A stretch of 64,000 nucleotides of DNA from Devosia sp. 1566. Its GTDB lineage: Bacteria > Pseudomonadota > Alphaproteobacteria > Rhizobiales > Devosiaceae. Shown here one piece after another: positions 7,355 to 14,536 of this stretch. Location: assembly GCF_004005995.1 (NCBI RefSeq), contig NZ_CP034767.1, forward strand, positions 2,666,001-2,730,000. Direction: 5' to 3'. Below the pieces are notes generated by a model. That model did no database searches, was not told where the DNA came from, and saw nothing but the letters and a program-made list of their open reading frames with translations. The translations under genes were made by a program, and so were the position numbers. Position 1 is the first letter of the stretch, and every line of letters starts with the position of its first letter.

Positions 7355-8929
7355 ATGGGCGTTCAGATGACACCACCCAGCGCCCCTGCGGCGATCCCTC
7401 CCCTATTTCTGGCTGACCAGCGTACCTGGCTCAAGCGCGAGTCCGACATCCTGTCCGGCGCGGTGATCCCGCACGCGGGCGACCGCTGTGCGGGACACGG
7501 TTGCTTCCAGGACAGCGCGCTGCTTGATCTGCGCCAAGTCATTACGATCGAGCTGGCGCGCGACATGCTGCCCCGCGTCGCGCGCCAGGCGCTGGACATC
7601 GCGCATGACGTGCCGACGGCTGATAACTGCTGGACGGCATACCGGGAGACCTTGTTGACCGGTGATTTCAGCCGGCACCTGTTATTTCATGCGGCGATCA
7701 GGGGGCTGTCGGATGCGATCTCCACCTTGGCGATGGAGACGCTCGGATCGCGGCGGCCACACGAGCAGGTCGCATGGATACATCAAGCCGCGCTGGTCGT
7801 CGGGCTGATGTCGCTGCATCGCAATTTCCGCACGGACGACGGGCTCGAGGCGGAGGATACGGACGATGCACGGGGGCAAGGCTTCGCACGACTGCGGCAG
7901 CTTGGAACGCTGGCGAACAACCACGAGCTAGTTCGCGAGTGGCTGGAAAGCGAGCAAGAGGCGGGCAAGCAAGCGGCGACCGGCCTGGAAGCCGTGTTTG
8001 CGGAGATCGCCAAGCCGGTCCCGGAACCGGAGATTGCCGACGAGATCCCGTATGAGCGGGAGCCCGAGCGCGGGCTTGTCGTCATCGGCGACATGCCGAC
8101 GAAGGACCCGAACAAGTTCCGCCAGGAATTGTTGACGCGGGTGAAGTCCATCGTCGGCAAGTCCTTGCCGCTTGTCGGCACGGAGCGGCTAGCGGAGGTA
8201 CGGAACGCGGTGCTGGAAAGCCATCCGCATTGCGCGGACGTGATCGACCGCGTGCTGAATCCGCAAGTCGGGAAGCCATACTTTCATGGCAACTACTTGC
8301 TCGTGGGAAACCGTGGATCAGGCAAGTCGTCTTTGGCGCGGGCGATCGCGTCTGCCGTGGGTCTGCCGATCACTGTCATCAACGGCGCGACGGAGGCCGA
8401 CGCCTCGTTCGGCGGCACCCCTTTCGCTTACGGGACTGCCGGCATCAGCAAGTCGCTGCAGCTCATCGCCCGGGGCGGCGTCGCCAATCCTGTCGTCGGC
8501 ATCGACGAGCTGGAGAAGGCGGCGACGGGACGGACGAACGGCAATTTCTTGGACGCCTTGCTGTCGTTCACGGAACCCGGCACCGCTGCCGCTTATGAGG
8601 ACCCCGCCCTGCAGGTGCCGGTAAACCTGTCGGCGGTCTCCTATTTCTGCACTGCAAATTCACTGGAGGGAATCCCGGAACCACTCCTGGACCGGCTTAC
8701 CGTGATCCGCGTCCCCGATCCGACATGGCAGCACATCGGTTCGCTAACGCAGCGGATACTCGCCGACATCGCGACGAACCAAGGCCGCGATCCCAGGTGG
8801 GTGGCGGGACTAAGCCGGGACGAGTTGGAGATCATCAAGCAGGCGTGGCCGGGGGGATCGCTCCGAAGGCTACGGAAGGTCTTGGAGGTCTTCGTGGAAA
8901 ACCGTGAACGCGCGATGGGGATGAACTGA
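7355..8929 (+). CDS. Lon-like AAA+ ATPase lacking a protease domain
   Basis: A 524-residue AAA+ protein. Walker A is GNRGSGKSS (318-326, Lys324), Walker B VVGIDELEK (Asp384, Glu385), sensor 1 CTAN (Asn435), and the arginine finger is in IPEPLLDR (Arg447). The string TANSLEGIPEPLLDRLTVI is close to the Lon protease AAA+ module. The usual Lon substrate-binding N-domain is absent and the chain ends soon after the helical lid, so there is no Ser-Lys protease domain. The first 240 residues are unrelated to Lon and include a Cys/His-rich RCAGHGC. Its stop overlaps the next start (TGATG). Remodelling or unfolding of a partner is inferred; the target is unknown. Confidence 0.8.
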   Translation: MGVQMTPPSAPAAIPPLFLADQRTWLKRESDILSGAVIPHAGDRCAGHGCFQDSALLDLRQVITIELARDMLPRVARQALDIAHDVPTADNCWTAYRETLLTGDFSRHLLFHAAIRGLSDAISTLAMETLGSRRPHEQVAWIHQAALVVGLMSLHRNFRTDDGLEAEDTDDARGQGFARLRQLGTLANNHELVREWLESEQEAGKQAATGLEAVFAEIAKPVPEPEIADEIPYEREPERGLVVIGDMPTKDPNKFRQELLTRVKSIVGKSLPLVGTERLAEVRNAVLESHPHCADVIDRVLNPQVGKPYFHGNYLLVGNRGSGKSSLARAIASAVGLPITVINGATEADASFGGTPFAYGTAGISKSLQLIARGGVANPVVGIDELEKAATGRTNGNFLDALLSFTEPGTAAAYEDPALQVPVNLSAVSYFCTANSLEGIPEPLLDRLTVIRVPDPTWQHIGSLTQRILADIATNQGRDPRWVAGLSRDELEIIKQAWPGGSLRRLRKVLEVFVENRERAMGMN

Positions 8930-9141
8930 TGTATTTCGAAACCTGCGAATCCTTCCGTGACGTGCTTCTCCAGATCTCCGTGCACGACGACGACAGGCAG
9001 CTCCGGCATGCCGCCGATCGTTGCCGCCGTACCATGACGCATGCCGACCTGGCCGAGGTCGTCGCCCTGGCCGACGCGTCCCGCTACCGGCCAAGCTTGA
9101 TGTCGGCCTATGCCGCGGTCATCGTGATGGAGGCCGCGTGA
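8929..9141 (+). CDS. Hypothetical small acidic protein
   Basis: A 70-residue protein starting at ATG 8929, which shares one base with the ATPase stop (TGATG) and so is translationally coupled. It is mainly helical and His/Asp rich (SVHDDDRQLRHAADRC). No family is recognised. Such small genes directly coupled to an AAA+ protein are candidates for adaptors or substrates, but this is context only. Confidence 0.6.
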   Translation: MYFETCESFRDVLLQISVHDDDRQLRHAADRCRRTMTHADLAEVVALADASRYRPSLMSAYAAVIVMEAA

Positions 9142-9380
9142 TGGCCGACGATCTGGACCGGGCGCTTGCCCGCAGCGGCTACGTCTACGCAGTCGGGCAG
9201 GTGGTCCGCCTGGGCACCGATGCCGAGCGCCAGCTGGCTACCGCCGCCCTGGATAAGGCCGATCCGGAAACGATCCGTGCCCTGCTGGCGGTCGCTCCTG
9301 GCACTCCATGGCGGGACAATGTGATCGACGCGCTGGCGCAGATCGGCGTGATCGCTGCCGAGGAGATCATGCATGGCTGA
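9141..9380 (+). CDS. Hypothetical small protein
   Basis: A 79-residue helical protein (MADDLDRALARSGYVYAVGQ...). ATG 9141 shares one base with the preceding stop, again TGATG. The sequence ADPETIRALLAVAPGTPWRDNVIDALAQIGV suggests paired helices. No function is recognised. Confidence 0.6.
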   Translation: MADDLDRALARSGYVYAVGQVVRLGTDAERQLATAALDKADPETIRALLAVAPGTPWRDNVIDALAQIGVIAAEEIMHG

Positions 9381-9972
9381 CGATATGGAATACCTCGCAT
9401 TCGCGGCTGGCCTGGTCGACGAGTTCTCCGCGCAGGGCAAGCGCGTCCTGCCCGAGGGCACTCCCTTCCTCGTGCGTGGGGCGACACATTCCGATGCCGG
9501 CATCCGAATGCTCTACGACGTCGAACCCGGCGTCCTCGTGGGCGGCAAGCACGGACCGCCGGCGGAAGCCGTCCTTGAGCTGCTGGCGCGCACGTACCGC
9601 GTCCGCAGCCGCCGCGTGGACCGGATGACCTGGACGGTGCCGGCGCTGACGGACGCGTGGTGGGAGGCTGCCGCCACTCATTTTCCGATCCTGCGCGGCG
9701 GCGGCATGGAGTTCGATGCCGGCTGGGGCGACCTGTGCATTGCAATGGCTGACTGGCTGGCGGAGGCGGCACCGGAGCTCGAGCCCTTCAGGCAGACGAA
9801 GGAAAAGTTCGGCGAGTTGCGCTTGTATTACGGCCCCGGCGAGGGCCTGGCACAGCAGATCGTCGACAGCGCGGAGCTACTGTCGACGCGCATATGTGAA
9901 GTCTGCGGCGCGCCCGGGAAGCTGGGGAGTGTACGTGATTGGTATAAGACGACGTGTGAGGCGCACCGATGA
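9373..9972 (+). CDS. Phage-type hypothetical protein with C-terminal Cys/His zinc-like motif
   Basis: A 199-residue protein whose start lies eight bases inside the preceding gene. The C-terminus carries FGELRLYYG and then CEVCGAPG, a further YKTTC and EAHR, giving a Cys2-Cys-His arrangement like the small zinc-binding tail of many phage and prophage hypothetical proteins. The N-terminal half (EGTPFLVRGATHSDAGIRML, KHGPPAEAVLELLART) is not recognised. Zinc binding is inferred from spacing only. Confidence 0.65.
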   Translation: MADDMEYLAFAAGLVDEFSAQGKRVLPEGTPFLVRGATHSDAGIRMLYDVEPGVLVGGKHGPPAEAVLELLARTYRVRSRRVDRMTWTVPALTDAWWEAAATHFPILRGGGMEFDAGWGDLCIAMADWLAEAAPELEPFRQTKEKFGELRLYYGPGEGLAQQIVDSAELLSTRICEVCGAPGKLGSVRDWYKTTCEAHR

Positions 9973-10550
9973 GCAACCTACGCAAGGCTCGCCCAGGCGA
10001 GATCGACGCCATGCTACCCGACGACTTCGCCGGCGAAGTTCTCGGGATGTGCGATATCGCGTGGAGCGGGTGGGAAGCTGATTTCGCCGTCCTCCTCGTC
10101 CGCCATCCGGATGGCCGGAAAGAACTCGTCCGGCTCGGCGAGACTGGCATGATAAGTGGTCGGACAGAAGATATCCTGGCTGAACGTATCTCGGAATACC
10201 GGCGGCTGATCCTGCAGACAGAAGCGTTGCTTGACGCCTGGAACGGAGGCAAAGGTGAAATCCATGCGATGCTGGCGATGCAGGAGCTCGCCGCCGACCT
10301 GAGCCGCGCCACCGACGCCGTAGCGGTCCTCGCCGGCATCACGGCGTCCGAGATCGAGGCGCTCCTCGCCGGCATCCAGCTGATCGAGTCGCCGGCCAGG
10401 GGAACCGCGTACGAAATGGACTACAGGAGATCGCTGGTCGTCGGCCTCGAGGCGTTCAATCGCAAGGCGGTGGTCGGCCTTCTGGACGCTATCGACAGGA
10501 TGGATATCGCCCGGCATCGACTACTGGAAGCGTTGTCGGCACCTCGCTGA
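9969..10550 (+). CDS. Hypothetical protein, last gene of the ATPase cluster
   Basis: A 193-residue protein, start overlapping the previous stop by ATGA. It has an N-terminal alpha/beta-like region (DFAVLLVRHPDGRKELVRLG) and long helices after residue 65. No family is recognised. It closes the five-gene coupled run that begins with the AAA+ ATPase, and a strong hairpin follows at 10565. Confidence 0.6.
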   Translation: MSNLRKARPGEIDAMLPDDFAGEVLGMCDIAWSGWEADFAVLLVRHPDGRKELVRLGETGMISGRTEDILAERISEYRRLILQTEALLDAWNGGKGEIHAMLAMQELAADLSRATDAVAVLAGITASEIEALLAGIQLIESPARGTAYEMDYRRSLVVGLEAFNRKAVVGLLDAIDRMDIARHRLLEALSAPR

Positions 10551-10564
10551 CAACTCACCTGCAG

Positions 10565-10605
10565 GTTGCGGGCGCGTCACGATAACACGCCCGCAACTTA
10601 CCTTT
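10565..10605. terminator. Bidirectional terminator between convergent gene groups
   Basis: Arms GTTGCGGGCG (10565-10574) and CGCCCGCAAC (10588-10597) pair perfectly, with TTACCTTTT following on the plus strand. The minus-strand gene ends at 10598, right beside the hairpin. Confidence 0.7.
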
Positions 10606-10792
10606 TGCAGTCAGGTTTTCTCCCGGCGCTCCAGCAGCTTCCGGCCCGCCCGCGCTTGTAGAGCGTGCGCGGTTCGACGTGGTGCCATCGCTCCGCCGCG
10701 GCGTCGATGCCATGGCTCGTCACCAGCTTGGCCACGGCGATGGCTTTCGGGAGCGGGAATACGTGGGTCTGCCAGCCGTCGCGCGCGGGCAT
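10598..10792 (-). CDS. Hypothetical small protein, last of the minus-strand cassette
   Basis: A 64-residue basic protein (GWQTHVFPLPKAIAVAKLV, AAAERWHHVEPRTLYKRGRA). ATG 10792 lies two bases after the stop of the upstream gene, so it belongs to the same transcript. The pattern of basic and aromatic residues could suit nucleic-acid binding, but no family is recognised. Confidence 0.55.
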   Translation of the reverse strand: MPARDGWQTHVFPLPKAIAVAKLVTSHGIDAAAERWHHVEPRTLYKRGRAGSCWSAGRKPDCKR

Positions 10793-10794
10793 GG

Positions 10795-11088
10795 TCAGCG
10801 CTTCGGTGGTGGTGGCGGAGAGCCATCGCCACGACATGTCCGTGGCTGACCCGGGACCATCGCCTCGATCGGGACGATGTAGTCCTCGAGCTTGGCATCC
10901 CGCCAGAACGTGTAGCTGCCTTGGTCCCATACGTCGGACTTGGAGCCCGGAGGCGGCGGTGGATTGGGGTAGCGCGGCTTGGGCGAGATCACCTCGACCT
11001 GAGGGACGAGACCGAACCAACCCTTGCGGACACGGGTGCGACCGGTCAGGTGCTGGGCTGCGAGTTCGCGGTATGAGTGTGCAGTCAT
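10795..11088 (-). CDS. Hypothetical proline-rich small protein
   Basis: A 97-residue protein with a proline-rich middle and tail (RYPNPPPPPG, GSPPPPPKR). Its ATG overlaps the stop of the HEAVH gene by ATGA (11085-11088). The low-complexity tail suggests an extended region. No domain is recognised; it is supported mainly by the coupled gene arrangement. Confidence 0.5.
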   Translation of the reverse strand: MTAHSYRELAAQHLTGRTRVRKGWFGLVPQVEVISPKPRYPNPPPPPGSKSDVWDQGSYTFWRDAKLEDYIVPIEAMVPGQPRTCRGDGSPPPPPKR

Positions 11089-11474
11089 GGTCGTTTCCCT
11101 CTGGTTGCCCGGTAGCCCTTAAGCAGGCCGGCATGGATGTGCTGGATCGAGTAGGCCTCGAACTCGCTGGACGGCTCGCGCTCGCCGATGTGGTGGCACA
11201 GGTAGCGGAAGGCATGGACGGCCTCGTGCACCAGCATGCCGGGGTGATCGTACGGGCCCTCGCCCTCGGGGCTATCGTCCAGGGTAATCAGGATATGGTA
11301 GCCGGATTCCGCGTCCACCCAGCTGCAGCCGCCGGCAGTGGTCGGGTACGCCAGGTCGCACTTCATCTTCGACATGAAGCGATCCCATGCGGCTTTCGAC
11401 GGGCAGAACCCAATCCGGCCCGGGAACCAGCTCGGAGGCAGCCACTGGATCTGGTCGGCGAGCTTGTCGGCCAT
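11085..11474 (-). CDS. Phage-type metallopeptidase-like protein (HEAVH motif)
   Basis: A 129-residue protein containing LVHEAVHAFRYLCHHIGEREPSSEFEAY. HEAVH fits the HExxH zinc-binding pattern, and the later glutamate in SEFEAY is well placed for the third ligand of gluzincin-like folds. Similar small proteins occur in phages and integrated elements, where the activity is generally unknown. The N-terminus (WLPPSWFPGRIGFCPSKAAWDRFM) is also typical of such proteins. It sits in a four-gene minus-strand cassette with overlapping starts. Catalysis is inferred, not shown. Confidence 0.6.
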   Translation of the reverse strand: MADKLADQIQWLPPSWFPGRIGFCPSKAAWDRFMSKMKCDLAYPTTAGGCSWVDAESGYHILITLDDSPEGEGPYDHPGMLVHEAVHAFRYLCHHIGEREPSSEFEAYSIQHIHAGLLKGYRATRGKRP

Positions 11475-11477
11475 GGG

Positions 11478-11717
11478 TCAGCTCCCGCTCTTGGTCGGTC
11501 CACGGACGCGGCGGGGCGGCACGGGGTTCGGGCTGTCGGGATAGAGCCTGGCGGCGATGGTGATGACGGTATCGCGGGCGTCGTTCATGCTGCCGATGGC
11601 CTCGCGCACGTCGGCGCGCAGTTCCCCGATCATGTCATGAGTGCTTGTGCGCACCTTCTCCAATTCCACGACACGGCGTCCGATCCCCCCGGCGATCCAG
11701 CTGGCGATCGGCGTCAA
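11478..11717 (-). CDS. Hypothetical helical protein, first of the minus-strand cassette
   Basis: A 79-residue protein, TTG start at 11717, with an N-terminal Gly/Ile-rich segment (IASWIAGGIG) and a helical stretch with coiled-coil-like spacing (VVELEKVRTSTHDMIGELRADVREAIGSM). It ends in a basic, proline-containing tail. No family is recognised and no strong ribosome-binding site is visible, so the start is uncertain. Confidence 0.45.
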   Translation of the reverse strand: MTPIASWIAGGIGRRVVELEKVRTSTHDMIGELRADVREAIGSMNDARDTVITIAARLYPDSPNPVPPRRVRGPTKSGS

Positions 11718-11756
11718 GCGAGTGAAGCAGCCGGAGCGGTACGAAGAAATCTAGAT

Positions 11757-11770
11757 GGATGTATGCATCC
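11757..11770. promoter_or_regulatory. Short palindrome in a divergent promoter region
   Basis: GGATGTATGCATCC, symmetric at 12 of 14 positions, between the minus-strand cassette and the plus-strand gene at 11813. It is followed by CCCCCCGGGGG. A regulator site is possible but unproven. Confidence 0.35.
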
Positions 11771-11812
11771 CCCCGGGGGACACTGCAGTCACACACATCG
11801 TTGGAGAGACCG

Positions 11813-12037
11813 ATGCAGCTGTTTACCCGTACCGCGAAAGCCCGTTGGGCCCTTGCCCGCAAGAATGCCGCCGAGATGATCGAGATCGGCCACACCATCG
11901 ACGAGGCCAACCGGCACCTGGGTGCCGAGCGCGACTACGTTATCTGGTATGACCAGGCGTTGCTCGACGAAATGGCCCTTATGGCTTTCGAGCAGGGCAA
12001 CATAGTCCACGGCATCCTTGAGGACCTGGTGGCCTAG
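11813..12037 (+). CDS. Hypothetical small helical protein
   Basis: A 74-residue protein (MQLFTRTAKARWALARKNAAEMI...). ATG 11813 is chosen because GGAGAG lies just upstream with good spacing. The chain is strongly helical and ends QGNIVHGILEDLVA. No function is recognised; it precedes the phosphoesterase gene by 49 bases and may be in one transcript with it. Confidence 0.6.
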   Translation: MQLFTRTAKARWALARKNAAEMIEIGHTIDEANRHLGAERDYVIWYDQALLDEMALMAFEQGNIVHGILEDLVA

Positions 12038-12086
12038 CCGCACGCAATCCTGCACATCCTGCGTTCCGTGAAGAAATAGGTACATC

Positions 12087-12914
12087 ATGCGCATCTGGAC
12101 CATCAGCGACTTGCACACCGAATTCGGCCCCTGGCAGCCGCCTGCCATCCCGGACGCGGACGTGTGGGTCATCGCCGGCGACATCGCCAAAGGCGGCGTT
12201 CGCGCCGTCGAGTGGGCCCGCTACTACATCCGCCCGCACATGCCTGTCGTCACAGTCCTCGGGAATCATGAATTTTATGGCAGCAGCATCGAGCGCGAGG
12301 AGCGCCTGGCTGGCCAGTATGCCCCTCGCGCCGGCGTCACGCTGCTCGACGACGATGTGGAGGTCATCGACGGCACCAGGTTCGTCGGCTGCACGTTGTG
12401 GACTGATTTCGATCTCTATTCGAAGGGCAACGAGCAGCTGTTGGGCCGCTACATGGATATCGCCGAGCGCGGCATGAACGACTTCGCCCGCATCAAGCTG
12501 AAGGATTTCTCGACAATTCCTTTCGAGCCACAGCATGCGCGGGCGATGCACCAGCGCAGCCTCGAGTGGCTGGAGAGCACGCTGGCAACGCCGCACGACG
12601 GCGATACGGTGGTTGTGACCCACCACTGTCCCTCGCCCAAGTCCGTGCCGTCCAGGTTCTTCCAGGAGACGCTCACGCCGCCGTACGCCAGCGATCTCGA
12701 CTGGCTGATCCAGAAATACCAGCCGTCGGCTTGGATCCATGGGCACACCCACGACAGCTTCGACTACACGATCGGCGAGACGCGGATCGTATGCAATCCG
12801 AAGGGGTATCCCGAGAAGCTGCCGAATAGGCAGTTCCGGAACGAGAACGCAGCGTTCGACCCGGCACTCGTGGTCGAGATCGGCGGGTACACGCCCAAGC
12901 CAGGAGGGCCGTGA
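12087..12914 (+). CDS. Calcineurin-like metallophosphoesterase
   Basis: A 275-residue protein with all main motifs of the family: SDLHTEF near the N-terminus, AGDIAKGG, VLGNHEFYG, VVTHHCPS and HGHTHDSFDYTIG. These supply the His/Asp/Asn ligands for a dinuclear metal site. The family includes nucleases, cyclic nucleotide phosphodiesterases and protein phosphatases; this cytosolic short form is common in phages and plasmids. The substrate cannot be assigned. The following gene starts inside its stop codon (GTGATGA), so the two are coupled. Confidence 0.85.
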   Translation: MRIWTISDLHTEFGPWQPPAIPDADVWVIAGDIAKGGVRAVEWARYYIRPHMPVVTVLGNHEFYGSSIEREERLAGQYAPRAGVTLLDDDVEVIDGTRFVGCTLWTDFDLYSKGNEQLLGRYMDIAERGMNDFARIKLKDFSTIPFEPQHARAMHQRSLEWLESTLATPHDGDTVVVTHHCPSPKSVPSRFFQETLTPPYASDLDWLIQKYQPSAWIHGHTHDSFDYTIGETRIVCNPKGYPEKLPNRQFRNENAAFDPALVVEIGGYTPKPGGP

Positions 12915-13225
12915 TGAAGCTTCAGATCGCAATCGCATGGGACGGCGACATCCACATCTGGCTCGGCCACGACATGCCCCCGGCTGTGAACATCGTCGAC
13001 CTCGAGCTGGAGCGGGGCGACGGCATGTACGTCATCCCCGCTGATCGGGCCGGGCCGCTCCGCGAGCTGCTCGGCACCGGCGAAGTCGTCGGCCAGTCCG
13101 GCGCCCGCGACACCCGCCGGCTCGAGCGGATACTGGCGATGGCCGAGCGCCTGGCCGACGAGATCAGGGCGGAAGTCGACGGCGATCTGGACGATGACGA
13201 CCAGCCCAAGCCGCCGGGGATGTGA
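12911..13225 (+). CDS. Hypothetical protein coupled to the phosphoesterase
   Basis: A 104-residue protein with an N-terminal strand-rich part (LQIAIAWDGDIHIWLGHDMP) and an acidic tail (EVDGDLDDDDQPKPPGM). Its ATG overlaps the phosphoesterase stop by four bases. No family is recognised. The hairpin at 13231-13270 begins five bases after its stop. Confidence 0.6.
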   Translation: MMKLQIAIAWDGDIHIWLGHDMPPAVNIVDLELERGDGMYVIPADRAGPLRELLGTGEVVGQSGARDTRRLERILAMAERLADEIRAEVDGDLDDDDQPKPPGM

Positions 13226-13230
13226 GCCGT

Positions 13231-13270
13231 GTTAATTTCTGCAGCCACAATTGTGGAGCGAAAAATTAAC
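13231..13270. repeat. Long inverted repeat after the phosphoesterase operon
   Basis: Arms GTTAATTT (13231-13238) and AAATTAAC (13263-13270) enclose a perfect 12-base palindrome CCACAATTGTGG (13245-13256). A shorter relative, CCACTTGTGG, follows at 13276-13285. It may be an operator pair or the 3' end of the operon mRNA. Confidence 0.55.
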
Positions 13271-13288
13271 AGCCCCCACTTGTGGTTC

Positions 13289-13537
13289 TCGCGGGGATCC
13301 GCGATCCTAAAAGCCTAGTCGCCAAGGTACGCCCGACAGTGAGCTCGACGAGGCGGCTTTACATAGACCGGATCTAGGCGGGTAAGCTGTCGGATAACTC
13401 GCCGACGCGATGGCCAACCGTAGACGCGGTGGACCGGTGGAAGCCCGGTCAGAGGTGGACATCCGCCGTTGTGCTGTCCACCTCACACATCATCCCTGCG
13501 GGGACGGGAAAAGGGTCGCTTCGGCGGCCCTTTTTGC
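13289..13537 (+). ncRNA. Candidate structured RNA of the mobile block
   Basis: No open frame fits, but paired segments follow in series: TCGCGG/CCGCGA (13289-13304), CCGACAG/CTGTCGG (13333-13339 with 13387-13393), GACCGG/CCGGTC (13432-13450) and a perfect nine-base AGGTGGACA/TGTCCACCT (13453-13483), then a terminator at 13509. GGCGGGT (13377-13383) can also pair with ACTCGCC (13397-13403), which would make a pseudoknot with the CCGACAG stem. The terminator fixes plus-strand polarity. I recognise no known RNA class. The 5' end is not determined and could lie further upstream. Confidence 0.45.
13509..13535 (+). terminator. Strong intrinsic terminator with UUCG tetraloop
   Basis: AAAGGGTCGC, TTCG, GCGGCCCTTT with one wobble pair, then a T run. 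It ends the candidate structured RNA. Confidence 0.8.
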
Positions 13538-13653
13538 TGCCTATAAGCGATGGCGCTGAACTGTTTCCATTTTGGAAATAGTTGGTGGAGCCTTCTCTCA
13601 GCGAAATCGGCCTGTTTCCCGGCCAAACCCCCGGCCTGCCTGGGAAAAATCAG

Positions 13654-13925
13654 TCAGCGAAGGTGGAGCCCTAGCAATCGGTAGCGTTCACCGCTCCAGT
13701 CAGAAAACTCCAGGGCAGCCGCCTTCAGCGCTCCGGGAGGAATGCCGTGCGCCGCCGCGAAGGCAAGCTGGCTATCGAGTGGGACCTCTCCGAAAAATGA
13801 CGACACTTGCCCTGAGTACTGCTTGCCAGGCCGAGGTCGGTCAAGGCGTGCGCCAGTTCCGGCCCGGTCAGCTGCCGGGCGTAGGGCGCGTTCACTATCG
13901 ACAGAACGTAGGCGAGATCGGACAT
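13654..13925 (-). pseudogene. Small HTH-like gene with a single -1 frameshift
   Basis: The first part, MSDLAYVLSIVNAPYARQLT then GPELAHALTDLGL, is in one frame. The natural continuation, GKQYSGQVSSFFGEVPLDSQ and LAFAAAHGIPPGALKAA, is in the -1 frame and ends at 13654. Restoring one G in the GG of CTGGCAAG would join them into a protein of about 90 residues with a helix-turn-helix-like layout. An imperfect 13-base inverted repeat lies just upstream of the start (13947-13981), as expected for an autoregulated repressor. It is either a recent pseudogene or a sequencing error. Confidence 0.5.
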
Positions 13926-13946
13926 GAGGATAGCCTAGCACGGGTG

Positions 13947-13981
13947 CCACTACGTGTTAACGATCAGGTAACGCGTAGTGG
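13947..13981. repeat. Inverted repeat upstream of the HTH-like pseudogene
   Basis: CCACTACGTGTTA (13947-13959) and TAACGCGTAGTGG (13969-13981) pair with one mismatch around a nine-base spacer. The position suggests an operator. Confidence 0.6.
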
Positions 13982-14071
13982 TTTCAGGCTCCGGCAATCG
14001 GTACATGGAAAGCGAAGCTAAGGGCAGTTAACTTCCAAACCTGCCGCCGTGGACCGCTCCGCCGTGCATGC

Positions 14072-14111
14072 ACTTATTTATACCAGCTTCGGGACCCTGG
14101 TATAAATAAGT
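14072..14111. repeat. Perfect 15-base inverted repeat, AT-rich
   Basis: ACTTATTTATACCAG (14072-14086) and CTGGTATAAATAAGT (14097-14111), spacer ten bases. It is strikingly AT-rich for this GC-rich surrounding and contains TATAAAT-like strings on both strands. Confidence 0.65.
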
Positions 14112-14168
14112 CCGCATGGCCGGTGGACTAAAATATACCCGGATCGCCGGATCGGGCGTGTTTCCGTC

Positions 14169-14219
14169 CATGAACATTTCTGCACCCAATCCGCCGAAGT
14201 GTGTGCAGAAATGTTCATG
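14169..14219. repeat. Perfect 17-base inverted repeat beside a stop codon
   Basis: CATGAACATTTCTGCAC (14169-14185) and GTGCAGAAATGTTCATG (14203-14219), spacer 17 bases. It abuts the TGA of the zinc-motif gene at 14220 and may be its transcript end, although no T run is present. Confidence 0.65.
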
Positions 14220-14536
14220 TCATCCCTTCGTCGGCGGCGCGCTGTAGAGCTCGTCCGCCAGAGCGGTGTCGTCCTCACACCCGCCAGCCGGCGCACCGTC
14301 AGCATCCCGACGTCGCTGTTGGTGGCATGCCGCTCCCGGGCACGCCAGAAGTCCGCAGACTGGCACCTGGGGCAACGCCCGCCGAACAGGTCGCGCACGA
14401 ATGTCTCGGAGTGGTAGATCTCCAGCAGGTCGCTCGCCAGGTAGATGCGCGACCGCTTGCACAGCTGGCAGCTGCAGACGACGAACATGCCGTCGGGTTT
14501 TTTCCCATGCGGCAATGTAGAACACAACAGGAACAT
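14220..14536 (-). pseudogene. Phage-type zinc-motif protein gene with a -1 frameshift
   Basis: The translation contains CSCQLCKRSRIYLASDLLEI and GGRCPRCQSADFWRARERH, two CxxC pairs like a zinc ribbon. It continues to RRLAGVRTTPLWR, typical of small phage or prophage zinc proteins. After LWR the expected end DELYSAPPTKG is in the -1 frame, closing with TGA at 14220 directly beside the 17-base inverted repeat. Adding one G to CGGACG would restore the frame. Without it the frame runs on to 14078 as an unrelated tail. The start could be at 14536 or at 14488. Confidence 0.5.

Noticed and set aside
10665..11879. Plus-strand frame of 404 codons
   Set aside because: Antisense shadow of the four coupled minus-strand genes, which have overlapping starts and a recognisable HEAVH motif.
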